Assembly (NCBI RefSeq): GCF_022811645.1
Contig: NZ_CP094534.1
Span: 744,001 to 808,000, forward strand
From: Hymenobacter monticola
GTDB lineage: Bacteria > Bacteroidota > Bacteroidia > Cytophagales > Hymenobacteraceae
Length of the DNA: 64,000 nt
Direction of reading: 5' to 3'
The stretch's first letter is position 1, and each line of letters opens with the position of its first letter. The notes beneath the pieces are model-generated. The model ran no database searches, was not told the origin of the DNA, and worked only from the letters and a program-made list of their open reading frames with translations. Below are positions 17,540-25,923 of this stretch, piece after piece. Position numbers and translations under genes: made by a program.

Positions 17540-18715
17540 ATGCAACCAACCCTCCCGCCCCCCGCCCCCACGCGCCCGCCCATCCGCTTCGACCGCAACG
17601 AGGTGGCCGGTGCCTTTGGCGACCTGGGCACCGACCTGCCGCTGCTCATCGGCGTCATCGCGGCTTCAGAAATCGACAGCGCGAGCGTGCTCATTCTGTT
17701 TGGGTTGATGCAGGTGCTCACCGGGCTGTGGTACCGCATGCCCATGCCCGTGCAGCCGCTCAAGGCGTTTGCGGCGCTGGTCATTGCCCAAAAGCTGCCG
17801 GGCAGGGTCATTTTTGGGGGCGGGCTGGCCATTGGCGTCAGCATGTTTTTCCTGTCCGTAACCGGGCTGATTGATGCGCTGGCGCGGTTGGTGCCCAAGG
17901 CGGTGGTGCGCGGCATTCAGTTTGGGCTGGCCCTGCAGTTGGCCACGCTGGCCCTCACCAAGTACGTGGGCGCCGACGGCGCGGCCGGCTACGCGCTAGC
18001 GGCGGCGTCCTTCGTGGTCACGGTGGTGCTGTTTGGCAACCGGCGCTGGCCGGCGGCGCTGGTGGTCATTGCCCTGGGCGTGGCCTATGCGCTGGTTTTC
18101 AAGCTCGATTTGGACACGGCCCGGAAAGCCGTGGGCCTGCATCTGCCCGCCTGGCACCTGCCCCAGCGGGCCGATATCCTCACCGGCGCCGTGCTGCTGG
18201 CGCTGCCCCAGATTCCGCTGTCGCTCGGCAACTCCATCCTCGCCACCAAGCAAGTGGCGCATGATTTATTTCCGGAGCGGGCGCCGCTCACCATCAAAAA
18301 AATCAGCTTTACCTATGCCCTAATGAACCTGGCGAATCCGTTTTTCGGCGGCTTTCCGGTGTGCCACGGCTCGGGCGGCATGGTGGGGCACTACGCGTTT
18401 GGGGCGCGCACGGGCGGCTCGGTGGTTATCTACGGCGGCATTTTCCTGGTGATGGGACTGTTTTTCAGCCAGGGCTTTGCCGATGTGGTGCAGATTTTTC
18501 CGCTGCCGGTGCTGGGGGTGCTGCTGCTGTTTGAGGCGCTATCGCTGGCCACGCTGCTGCGCGACGTGAGCAGCCAGCGCCCCGACCTGCTGGTGGCGCT
18601 GCTGGTGGGTCTGCTCTGCGCGGGGCTGCCCTACGGCTACCTTGTGGGGCTGGTGGTAGGCACGGCCATCTACTACGCCCAGCAGCGCGGCTGGGTGGGA
18701 CTGGGGAAACACTAG
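17540..18715 (+). CDS. MOT1-type molybdate/sulfate transporter
   Basis: Inner-membrane permease of the MFS_MOT1 family, 391 residues with about ten helices. Two conserved motifs are present: AGAFGDLGTDLPLL near residue 25 (written here as VAGAFGDLGTDLPLLIG) and PVCHGSGGMVGHYAFGARTG near residue 275. Family knowledge: plant and algal MOT1 proteins take up molybdate with high affinity, and bacterial members are annotated as sulfate or molybdate carriers. The surrounding Moco genes favour molybdate. No ModABC genes are visible, so this may be the main uptake route. Confidence 0.88.
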   Translation: MQPTLPPPAPTRPPIRFDRNEVAGAFGDLGTDLPLLIGVIAASEIDSASVLILFGLMQVLTGLWYRMPMPVQPLKAFAALVIAQKLPGRVIFGGGLAIGVSMFFLSVTGLIDALARLVPKAVVRGIQFGLALQLATLALTKYVGADGAAGYALAAASFVVTVVLFGNRRWPAALVVIALGVAYALVFKLDLDTARKAVGLHLPAWHLPQRADILTGAVLLALPQIPLSLGNSILATKQVAHDLFPERAPLTIKKISFTYALMNLANPFFGGFPVCHGSGGMVGHYAFGARTGGSVVIYGGIFLVMGLFFSQGFADVVQIFPLPVLGVLLLFEALSLATLLRDVSSQRPDLLVALLVGLLCAGLPYGYLVGLVVGTAIYYAQQRGWVGLGKH

Positions 18716-18741
18716 CCGCCTTCCCAAGTCAGGAAGGCCGG

Positions 18742-19176
18742 CTACGGGGCCGCATAAGGCGCTGCCGGCGTTGGCTCCACGGCGGCTTCTTCGGGCAGGA
18801 TGCGAACCGGCCGCTTGTGCTCATCCACGGCCACGAAGGTGAACAGGCCGGTTACGGCTTTGTGGCGGTCTTCGGAGTACATCTGCTCCACAAATAACTC
18901 GACGCGCACCTTGAGGCTGGTGCGGCCCACGTGCTCGATGCTGGCCACCAGCTCCACCAGCGAGCCGCCGGGAATGGGGTGCGTGAAATCGACCCGTTCG
19001 GACGAAACCGTCACCATTTTCAGGCGCGAGAAACGGGTGGCGGCGATGAAGGCCACTTCGTCCATGAGCAGCAGCGTGGTGCCGCCGAATAGCGTATCGT
19101 AATGGTTGGTGGTGTTCGGAAACACGGCTTTGAAGATGCGCGTTTCGGCGCGGGCAATGCGGTCGGCCAGGAGCAT
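18742..19176 (-). CDS. Acyl-CoA thioesterase (hotdog fold, YciA/BFIT type)
   Basis: Hydrolyses acyl-CoA to free acid and CoA. The 144-residue protein shows the hotdog signature NTTNHYDTLFGGTTLLLMDE, with the catalytic Asp in LLMDE and the NHYDTLFGG loop typical of acyl-CoA hydrolases. SERVDFTHPIPGGSLVEL and the VGRTSLKVRVE strand follow. The chain-length preference cannot be inferred. It is the only gene downstream of a cobalamin riboswitch on the minus strand, since the next gene (MOT1) is convergent. The leader would be about 385 nt if transcription starts near 19563. Confidence 0.9.
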   Translation of the reverse strand: MLLADRIARAETRIFKAVFPNTTNHYDTLFGGTTLLLMDEVAFIAATRFSRLKMVTVSSERVDFTHPIPGGSLVELVASIEHVGRTSLKVRVELFVEQMYSEDRHKAVTGLFTFVAVDEHKRPVRILPEEAAVEPTPAAPYAAP

Positions 19177-19329
19177 GAGGCAACGGGAGAAAAGGTGAGA
19201 AATGGCCTCCGTTTGCGCTCAAGCCCCCTATCCATAAGCCTGCCACCGGCCGCACGCTGCCCCGGCCACGCCCAAAGCGCAGCGGCACCGCACCGCCGAT
19301 GCCAGCCCCATAGCGCGAGGGCAGCATCA

Positions 19330-19513
19330 CTCGGCGGCCGGCAGGTCTCCTGACTTGTTTCGGGCTGGCCCCGCCCTTCTCGGCCTGCTTGCGCACGGCC
19401 AATGGGCATGAGTGGGGCCGCCTGCTCCGGCCCCTTGGCGGCCGGAAAACTCACAGTAGCGCGTCTGTTCGGGAGTTGCACCCGATTCCCTTTTAATCTT
19501 TACCCCGGCCGAA
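19330..19513 (-). promoter_or_regulatory. Cobalamin (AdoCbl-type) riboswitch
   Basis: On the minus strand the segment shows the conserved aptamer parts in order: TTAAAAGGGAATCGGGTGCA, CTCCCGAACAGACGCGCTACTG, then after a GC-rich arm the B12 box TCAGGAGACCTGCC. Flanking CGGCCGG/CCGGCCG can close P1. It lies in the 457-bp gap between the SDR and thioesterase genes. I cannot recognise an expression-platform terminator in the 150 nt before the thioesterase ATG. These elements usually control cobalamin transport, synthesis or B12-independent isozymes. Confidence 0.9.
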
Positions 19514-19569
19514 GCCCGGGTGAAAAACCGTCCGCTGATTGAAGGAATTCAAACCGAGAACCAACGGGG

Positions 19570-19577
19570 CGAAGGTA
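19570..19577 (-). promoter_or_regulatory. Candidate -7 box TACCTTCG for the riboswitch transcript
   Basis: TACCTTCG on the minus strand differs by one base from TAnnTTTG and lies about 57 nt upstream of the riboswitch. The SAM riboswitch is preceded by the similar TATCTTCG. No good -33 element is seen. Confidence 0.4.
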
Positions 19578-19633
19578 CGGCGCGGGCGGAGTAATAAGTG
19601 GTGAATACCATTTCGCCTGTCATCCTGAGCATT

Positions 19634-20425
19634 CTACAGCAGCCCGCGAATCCAGCCGCCGTCCACCGGAATGGAGGTGCCGGTGATGTAGCTGGCCCGC
19701 TCCGAGCACAGAAACGCGGCCAGCGCGGCAAACTCCCGCGGCTCGCCCAGCCGTCGCATTGGAATCTGGTTTTCCCAGCGCGCCGTAGCATCGGCGGCCG
19801 AAATGCCTTCTTTGGCGGCCGTGGCATCGGCTAGCCCCACTACCCGCTCGGTGCGCGTGTAGCCGGGCAGGATGTTATTCACCGTGATGCCTTCGGCGGC
19901 TACTTCGGTGGCAAGGGTGCGGGCCATGCCGGTCACGGCCGCGCGCAGGCTGTTGGAGAGCATCAGGTTTTCCACCGGCTGCTTCACCGAGATGGAGGTG
20001 ATGTTCAGGATGCGGCCCCAGCCACGTGCCTTCATGCCGGGTAGCACGGCGCGCGTCAGCTCCACCACGCTCGTGAGGAGCAGCTGCGTGGCAGCCTGCC
20101 ACTGGTCAGCGTTCAGCGTATCGAAGGTGCCGGCGGGTGGACCGCCGGCGTTGGTTACGAGGATGTCGATGCGGCCGAAGCGCGCCTGTGCAGCCTGCAT
20201 CAGGCGGGCTACGTCGGCGGGGTTGGCCACATCGGCCACCAGGCCCAGTACTGGCACGCCGGCGCTTTGCTCAATGGCCGCGCAGGTTTCGCGCAGGGCT
20301 TCTTCGCCCCGCGCGCAGAGCACCAGCGAGGCCCCTTCGGCGGCCAACTCTTCGGCCACGGCGCGGCCCAGGCCCTTGCTGGAGGCGGCCACCAGGGCCA
20401 CTTTGCCTTTCAGTCCGAGGTCCAT
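19634..20425 (-). CDS. SDR-family protein lacking the canonical YxxxK
   Basis: 263-residue Rossmann-fold protein of the short-chain dehydrogenase superfamily. The nucleotide-binding motif is ASSKGLGRA and the NAG motif is VTNAGGPP. Where classical SDRs have YxxxK, this protein reads LMLSNSLRAAV, so Tyr and Lys are replaced by Ser and Arg. This variant occurs in a recognised group of FabG-like proteins. NAD(P) binding is likely, while the reaction is unknown. A conserved C-terminus (ITGTSIPVDGGWIRGLL) is intact. It starts 4 bp after the upstream cupin gene, so the two form an operon. Confidence 0.87.
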   Translation of the reverse strand: MDLGLKGKVALVAASSKGLGRAVAEELAAEGASLVLCARGEEALRETCAAIEQSAGVPVLGLVADVANPADVARLMQAAQARFGRIDILVTNAGGPPAGTFDTLNADQWQAATQLLLTSVVELTRAVLPGMKARGWGRILNITSISVKQPVENLMLSNSLRAAVTGMARTLATEVAAEGITVNNILPGYTRTERVVGLADATAAKEGISAADATARWENQIPMRRLGEPREFAALAAFLCSERASYITGTSIPVDGGWIRGLL

Positions 20426-20429
20426 GGGC

Positions 20430-20807
20430 TTATTTCTGGCGCAGGTAGTCGTCCGATTTGTCGAGCCAGTCCTGGCGGGGCGGGCTGAAGATATCCACGT
20501 CCAGCGTGTCTTCGAGGGCTTCGGCCTTGTGGGGCACGTTGCCGGGGATGTGCAGCACTTCGCCCACGCCTACCACAATGGGCTCGGCATCTTCGGAGCC
20601 AATCCAGAAGCGCAGCGCGCCTTCCAGAATGTAGGTTATCTGCTCATTCTCATGTTGGTGCAGGGGCACGATGCAGCCTTTCTTGAGGTAGACGTGGGCC
20701 AGCATCATCTTGTCGCCGGTGATGAGGCGACGCGAGAGCTGCTCGGTCACCTGCTCCTTGGGCATGGCGTCCCAGGTGTATTTGGTGGCGGTGGGGTTTT
20801 CGGGCAT
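20430..20807 (-). CDS. Cupin-domain protein
   Basis: 125-residue single-domain cupin. Motif 1 is seen as PLHQHENEQITYILEG (two His and a Glu as metal ligands) and motif 2 as HIPGNVPHKAEAL (third His). Likely a small cytoplasmic metal-binding enzyme or sensor of unknown substrate. It is first in a two-gene operon with the SDR-like protein, which suggests joint action on a small carbonyl or keto compound; this is inference. A family A palindrome lies upstream. Confidence 0.85.
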   Translation of the reverse strand: MPENPTATKYTWDAMPKEQVTEQLSRRLITGDKMMLAHVYLKKGCIVPLHQHENEQITYILEGALRFWIGSEDAEPIVVGVGEVLHIPGNVPHKAEALEDTLDVDIFSPPRQDWLDKSDDYLRQK

Positions 20808-20839
20808 TGAATTAGGCGTAAGGCTGTGGGCTGATTAGT

Positions 20840-20949
20840 AGACCGGTCATGCTGAGCGCAGTCGAAGCATCTCTACCGCGCAAGTAACCTAAATGTTAGA
20901 ATTACTGGTGCGGCAGAGATGCTTCGACTGCGCTCAGCATGACCGGTCT
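20840..20949. repeat. REP-like palindrome, family A copy 3
   Basis: Arms 20840-20878 and 20911-20949 (39 bp, one mismatch) contain GTCATGCTGAGCGCAGTCGA. It lies between the cupin operon start and the end of the MFS gene on the same strand. Confidence 0.92.
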
Positions 20950-20967
20950 TTTTCATTTCCTACTTTC

Positions 20968-22128
20968 CTACACCCGCACCCGGCCCGCTACCGCCGACAC
21001 GCACAGCCCCATGAAGGCAATGAAGGCGAACGACACGCGCAAGCTCGTGGCCCCGGCCACAAACCCGATAATGGGCGGCCCCAGCAGAAAGCCGAAGAAA
21101 CCGATGGTGGACACCGCCGCCAGCGCCATGCCCGCCGACATGTGCGTGGACCGGCCCGCCGCCGAGTACACCAACGGGACCACTGCCGACGTGCCAAAGC
21201 CCACCAGCAAAAAGCCCAGCAGCGCCGCCGGCAGCACCGGCAGCAGCACCGCAATGCTGAGCCCCGTGGCCGTGAGCAACCCGCAGAGCTGAATCACGCG
21301 CTTCGGGCCGAGGCGCGCCGCCAGCCAGTCGGCCCCGAAGCGCCCGGCCGCCATGGTGCTCATGAAAGCCGTGTAGCCCGCCCCCACCCAGGCTTTATCG
21401 GCCTGGATGACTTTCTTGAAGTACACCCCGCTCCAATCGAACATGGCCCCCTCGCAAATGAGCGCGCAGAAGGCAATGGCCCCCAGCCCCAGCAGCTCTT
21501 TATCGGGCCGCACAAAAATGGGCTGGTCGGGGTCGACGCCGCTGTCCTGACGCACGGTGTAGCCGGCGCTTACCACCAGCCCGGTCAGAATAAACAGCGC
21601 GATGCCCACAAAGTGCAGGCCCGGCGGCACCGCGTGCCCAATCATAAACGAGCCAATGGCTGCCCCCACGAAGCCTGCCAGGCTCCACAGCCCGTGAAAG
21701 GAGCCCATGATGGGCTTGTGCTCGTACAGCCGCTCTACCCCCACGGCCTGCGTATTCACCGAGATATTGGTCAGGTTGCCACCCACGCCAAACAGTATCA
21801 GGCAGGGCACCAGTTGGTAGAGGTTCTGGGCCCAGCCCAGGCCCAGCAGCGCCGCGGCGTAGAGCACCACGCTGCCCAGTATCACCCGGCGGCTGCCGTG
21901 CCTGGCCACCAGCCAGCCGGCCAGCGGCAGCGTGAGCAGCTGCCCCAGCGGTATGGCCAGCAGCACGCCGCCCAACCCGGCCTCCGAAATGCCCATGCGC
22001 TGCTGAATGCTCGGAATGCGCGAGGCCCAGGTGGCAAAGCATAAGCCTAACAAAAAGAACAAAGCGCCCACGGCCACGCGGTGGGCTTGGCGCGAAATCG
22101 TGCGCGCCGGAGAAATCACTGAAACCAT
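20968..22128 (-). CDS. MFS transporter
   Basis: Major facilitator permease, 386 residues from the ATG complementary to 22126-22128 (MVSVISPARTISRQ). A longer reading adds 46 residues without membrane character. About twelve helices; the loop motif GWLVARHGSRRVILG is the A-like MFS signature. The pattern (GLCFATWASRIPSIQQRMGISEAGLG, GSFHGLWSLAGFVGAAIG) resembles the YbjJ/fucose-permease-like group, but the substrate is unknown. It stands alone, downstream of the hybrid kinase gene, which has its own terminator. Confidence 0.88.
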   Translation of the reverse strand: MVSVISPARTISRQAHRVAVGALFFLLGLCFATWASRIPSIQQRMGISEAGLGGVLLAIPLGQLLTLPLAGWLVARHGSRRVILGSVVLYAAALLGLGWAQNLYQLVPCLILFGVGGNLTNISVNTQAVGVERLYEHKPIMGSFHGLWSLAGFVGAAIGSFMIGHAVPPGLHFVGIALFILTGLVVSAGYTVRQDSGVDPDQPIFVRPDKELLGLGAIAFCALICEGAMFDWSGVYFKKVIQADKAWVGAGYTAFMSTMAAGRFGADWLAARLGPKRVIQLCGLLTATGLSIAVLLPVLPAALLGFLLVGFGTSAVVPLVYSAAGRSTHMSAGMALAAVSTIGFFGFLLGPPIIGFVAGATSLRVSFAFIAFMGLCVSAVAGRVRV

Positions 22129-22250
22129 ATTGTTTGCCGCCCACCGCCGCGCCGAAGTGCCGCGTCCCGCACGTTGTTTGCCGTAAAAGTAAGTTTGCCA
22201 AACGCCCGCGGCGCTCGGGAAGTTTTCTCCGACGCCCATTATTGAACAGC

Positions 22251-22287
22251 AAAAGGCCCGGCGCACTTAAAGTGCGCCGGGCCAAAA
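22251..22287 (-). terminator. Intrinsic terminator of the hybrid kinase gene
   Basis: A 13-bp perfect stem GGCCCGGCGCACT/AGTGCGCCGGGCC with a 3-nt loop is followed on the minus strand by TTTT. It lies 19 bp after the kinase stop. Confidence 0.8.
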
Positions 22288-22305
22288 GTCGACCTTCCGT
22301 CCTGC

Positions 22306-24831
22306 TTAGGCGTTGGTGTCGAGCGTAATCTGCGTCACCACATCGCGCAGCAGCAGGGTAATGGAATCAACCAGCGGCTGCAGGGCTTCGGCCTGGAACG
22401 GGCCTTCCCACTGGTCGAGCGCCTCCACGGGCGGCAGCACGTGCAGGGCGTGCAGGTGCTCCACGCTGGGCTTGAGCGTGTGGGCCGTGGTTTTCAGCAG
22501 CTTGATGTCGCCTTCCTGCATGCCGCGGCTCAGGTTTTGGGTGGCTTCCTCGCAGCTTTCCACAAAAGTTTCGAGCATAAAGGCCACAAATTCCTGGTCG
22601 CCTTGGCCTGCCACCAGCAAATCGGCAATGGAGTAGAGCTTTACCTCTGCCGCTACCGGCGGGGCTGCCGGCGGGGCCAGCAGCTCGGGCGCATCAGCCA
22701 GGCTGGGAAACGGAGCCAGCTCAGGCTCTAGGGCGGGCAGGGGCATGGTCAGGGTCCAGTCGCCCACCACGCGCAGCAACTCTTCCTCTTTGAAGGGCTT
22801 GGCCAGGTAGCCGTTCATGCCGGCCGAGAGGCACTTCTCGCGCTCGCCTTTCACGGCGTTGGCGGTGAGGGCCACAATGGGCGTGGCCAGCCCCAGCTGC
22901 TGGCGCAGCAGCGCGGTGGCCGCGTAGCCGTCCATCACCGGCATCTGAATGTCCATCAGAATCAGGTCGAAGCGCGTGTGCTGGGCCAGCTCCACGGCCA
23001 TGGCGCCGTGCTCGGCTTCCGTCACCTGCACGTGGGCGTGGCTGAGGAAGGTTTTGGCAATCTGGCGGTTGAAGCGGTTGTCTTCTACCAGCAGCACCTG
23101 CTTGTTGCGCAGGTACTGTATGGTTGGGCTATTGGGCGGCAGCACCACTTTGGGCGTCAGGTCCTCGGCCGTGCCCGTGGGCAGGCGCAGGGCAAAGGTC
23201 ATGGTGGTGCCCTTGTTGCGCTCGCTCTGCAGCTGCACGTCGCTGCCCATCAGCTTCACCAGGTTGCGGCAGATGCTCAGGCCCAGGCCCGTGCCGCCAA
23301 ACTTGCGCGTCACCGACGAATCCTGCTGGCTGAACTCGCTGAAAATGTGCTGCACAAACTCCGGCTCGATGCCGATGCCCGTATCGGCCACCCGGAACAC
23401 CACTTCGCCGATGCCGCCGTCGGCGTCGGGCTGGAAGTCGCAGGTGATGGCCACGTAGCCCGTTTCGGTGAACTTGATGGCGTTGCCAGCCAGGTTCAGT
23501 AGCACCTGCCGGATGCGGTAGGGGTCGCCGAGCAGCACGCGGGGCACGGCCGGCGCCACCCGTGTGAGTAGGCGCAGGCCCTTTTCTTCGGCCTTATAGT
23601 GCAGGGTTTGCTCAATCTCGGCCAGCAGGTGGGTGGGCGTGAAGCCGACTTGCTCCAGCGCCATCTTGCCGGCTTCCAGCTTCGAAAGGTCCAGAATGTC
23701 GTTGATAATCACCAGCAAGTGCTCGGCCGACGTGCTGATGGCCTGGCGGTAGCTGTCCTGGTCGGGGGCCAGCTCGGTTTTGGCCAGCAGCTGGCTCATG
23801 CCCAAGATGGCGTTCATGGGTGTGCGGATTTCGTGGCTCATGTTGGCCAGGAAAATCTCGCGGGCCCGCACGGCACTCTCGGCCGCCAGCTTGGCGTGGC
23901 GCAGGGCCCGCTCGGTGGCCACCCGCTCCGTGATGTCGAGACCATAGGCCACCAGCATGCGCGGCGAGCCATCGGGGTGAAACACGGGCTGCAGGCAGCG
24001 GAACTGGTGCCGCAGGCCCTCAGGCCGGTCAAAGGTTTCTTCAAACGTCACCAGCCGGCGCTCGCGGAAGGCCTCGCGCAGGCGTTCCTGGCGCTCCTCG
24101 GCCAGCGTCAGCGGGTAACCGTATTGCGCGCAGTACTCAAAATTGTCTTTGCCAATCACCCATTCGCGCTTCACGGGGTCTTTGATACCGCTTTGATTCA
24201 CAAACAGGTAGCGGCCATTGGGGTCGAACACGCCAATGTCGCTGGGAATGTGGTTGAGCGTGAACTCGAAGAACTCGCGCTGCTCTTCCAGCTTCTGCTC
24301 AGCCCGCCGGCGCTTGGTGATGTCGGTGCCCGTGCCCACCACCATGCGCACGGCCCCGTCGGGGCCCAGCACCGGCACGTAGTAGCGCAGCAGTTGGCAC
24401 GGGCCATCGGGCGTTTGCAAGGTTTCCTCCCACTTGGCTTCGACGCCCGTGTCAATTACTTGCTGTAGCAGCCGCTGCCGGGTGGCCCCGATTTCGGGCG
24501 CCACCCCCCGGCGCTCGCAGTATTCGGCGTTGGTCTTGCCGATTACCCACTGCCGCATTTCGGGGTTGCTAAAGGCCTTGGCGTTGACCGCCTGGAAACG
24601 CTGCTCGGTGTCAAACACGGCCACGTTCACCTTCAGGTGGTCGAGCGCGGTTTGGTAGAATTCTTTTTGGTCGGCCAGCCGCTGCTCGGCGCAGCGCAAT
24701 GCTGCCTGCGCTTCGGCCAAAGCCTGGCGCAGCTGAGCCACCTGCCCGTTTTCCTGGGCAAACTCGGCGGGCAGCAAGGTTTGGCCTTCGCTTATTAATG
24801 GCCGAAGGGTAGAATTGTAAAAATCAGTCAT
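22306..24831 (-). CDS. Hybrid sensor histidine kinase (PAS-PAS-HisKA-HATPase-REC-HPt)
   Basis: 841-residue soluble multidomain phosphorelay protein. A short coiled coil (about 30-60) precedes two PAS domains (about 60-175 and 185-305), each with a WVIGKxNxEYC segment. Next come a HisKA domain with His333 in MSHEIRTPMN, an HATPase_c domain (ADTGIGIEP at 482-490, GGTGLGLSI) and a receiver domain with acceptor Asp627 in LMDIQMP. A C-terminal HPt domain carries His784 in TAHTLKPSV. All four phosphotransfer sites are present, so it can run a complete internal relay to an unlinked output regulator. No membrane span is seen. It may sense a cytoplasmic signal through its PAS domains. Confidence 0.93.
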   Translation of the reverse strand: MTDFYNSTLRPLISEGQTLLPAEFAQENGQVAQLRQALAEAQAALRCAEQRLADQKEFYQTALDHLKVNVAVFDTEQRFQAVNAKAFSNPEMRQWVIGKTNAEYCERRGVAPEIGATRQRLLQQVIDTGVEAKWEETLQTPDGPCQLLRYYVPVLGPDGAVRMVVGTGTDITKRRRAEQKLEEQREFFEFTLNHIPSDIGVFDPNGRYLFVNQSGIKDPVKREWVIGKDNFEYCAQYGYPLTLAEERQERLREAFRERRLVTFEETFDRPEGLRHQFRCLQPVFHPDGSPRMLVAYGLDITERVATERALRHAKLAAESAVRAREIFLANMSHEIRTPMNAILGMSQLLAKTELAPDQDSYRQAISTSAEHLLVIINDILDLSKLEAGKMALEQVGFTPTHLLAEIEQTLHYKAEEKGLRLLTRVAPAVPRVLLGDPYRIRQVLLNLAGNAIKFTETGYVAITCDFQPDADGGIGEVVFRVADTGIGIEPEFVQHIFSEFSQQDSSVTRKFGGTGLGLSICRNLVKLMGSDVQLQSERNKGTTMTFALRLPTGTAEDLTPKVVLPPNSPTIQYLRNKQVLLVEDNRFNRQIAKTFLSHAHVQVTEAEHGAMAVELAQHTRFDLILMDIQMPVMDGYAATALLRQQLGLATPIVALTANAVKGEREKCLSAGMNGYLAKPFKEEELLRVVGDWTLTMPLPALEPELAPFPSLADAPELLAPPAAPPVAAEVKLYSIADLLVAGQGDQEFVAFMLETFVESCEEATQNLSRGMQEGDIKLLKTTAHTLKPSVEHLHALHVLPPVEALDQWEGPFQAEALQPLVDSITLLLRDVVTQITLDTNA

Positions 24832-25071
24832 AGAATATAATTACGACCTTGTATAGCACTAGCAAATATACGGTAATACCCTATGCTAACACTCTTATTG
24901 TCTACTTATTAAAATAAATAAAATTGCACTTTTATTTTTAAAATTATAAAACGCATTTAACCCAATGTGCAATAGAACGGGGTTAACTACAAGAAAGCCT
25001 AAGGCTTGTGAAAGACTTACGGGGCTGTGGATATTTCCGGATTTAAGCTGGTTTTTTGCGCGATTTTCCAC
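24832..25071. other. AT-rich intergenic region with a candidate promoter
   Basis: This 240-bp gap is clearly more AT-rich than its surroundings. On the minus strand TATATTTG (24863-24870) matches TAnnTTTG and could be the -7 box of the hybrid kinase gene. No coding sequence or hairpin with long arms is visible. Confidence 0.45.
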
Positions 25072-25863
25072 TCACAGCAAAGCCGACAGTTCCCGCTGAT
25101 ACGCGGCGTTGTCGGTCATGCCATTGTGACCCGCGCCGGGCAGCAGCACCAACCGGTCGGTGGGTTTAAGCAGCGCTTTCAGTCGGAGCGACGACTGGTG
25201 GTATATGACCTCATCCCGGTCGCCGTGAAACAGCACGATGGGGGCTTTGACCTGAGTTATCAACTCATTGGTAGGCAATGGGTAGCGCACCAGGAAACCC
25301 GGCACAAACGGATACAGCCGCGCCGCCAGGTCGCGCATGCTGAAATAGGGCGCCTGCAGAATCAGCAGCTTCGGGTGCTGCTGGGCGGCCAGCCAGGTGG
25401 CCGGGCCCGTGCCCACGGAGTAACCCAGCACCACCGTGCGGCTTTCGGGGTATTCGGGCAGCAGCTGTTGGTAGGCCGTCTGCACGTCGCGGAGCAGCTG
25501 GGCTTGGCTGCTGATGGCGCCCTCGCTTTTGCCGTAGCCGCGGTAGTCTAGGAAGAACACATCGTAGCCCAGGCGGGTGTAAACGGGCGCGGCCTCGGCC
25601 CAGCTGCTCACGTCGCCGCCGTTGCCATGCAGGTAAAACACCAGGCCCTTGGAATGGGGCGCGTGGAATAGCAGGCCGTGCAGGCGGGTGTCGTCGGCCA
25701 TTTTGAACCACCGCTCCTCGAAGCTGCCCGGATAGCGAAACCGGTGGTCGGCCGGCAGTCGGCTGGGGAAAAACAGCAGCTTTTCCTGCTTGAAATAAAG
25801 TACGGCGCACAGCAGCACGTACAGCCCGGCCAGCACGCTCAGAATAATCAAAACAACTTTCAT
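25072..25863 (-). CDS. Alpha/beta hydrolase (BEM46/ABHD17-like)
   Basis: 263-residue membrane-anchored serine hydrolase. The N-terminal MKVVLIILSVLAGLYVLLCAV is a signal anchor. The oxyanion strand is FYLHGNGG, the nucleophile Ser149 lies in GYSVGTG, the acid is Asp215 or Asp217 in HGDRDEV, and the catalytic His is 246 in GAGHNG. The family includes esterases and depalmitoylases, and the substrate here is unknown. It lies upstream of the hybrid kinase and downstream of moaA on the same strand, about 60 bp after moaA. Confidence 0.88.
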   Translation of the reverse strand: MKVVLIILSVLAGLYVLLCAVLYFKQEKLLFFPSRLPADHRFRYPGSFEERWFKMADDTRLHGLLFHAPHSKGLVFYLHGNGGDVSSWAEAAPVYTRLGYDVFFLDYRGYGKSEGAISSQAQLLRDVQTAYQQLLPEYPESRTVVLGYSVGTGPATWLAAQQHPKLLILQAPYFSMRDLAARLYPFVPGFLVRYPLPTNELITQVKAPIVLFHGDRDEVIYHQSSLRLKALLKPTDRLVLLPGAGHNGMTDNAAYQRELSALL

Positions 25864-25923
25864 AGCACCAGGGCCGGCTATAAGGCCGCGAGCCCGGCGG
25901 CAAGGTAAAGCAGCCGAGGCGGC

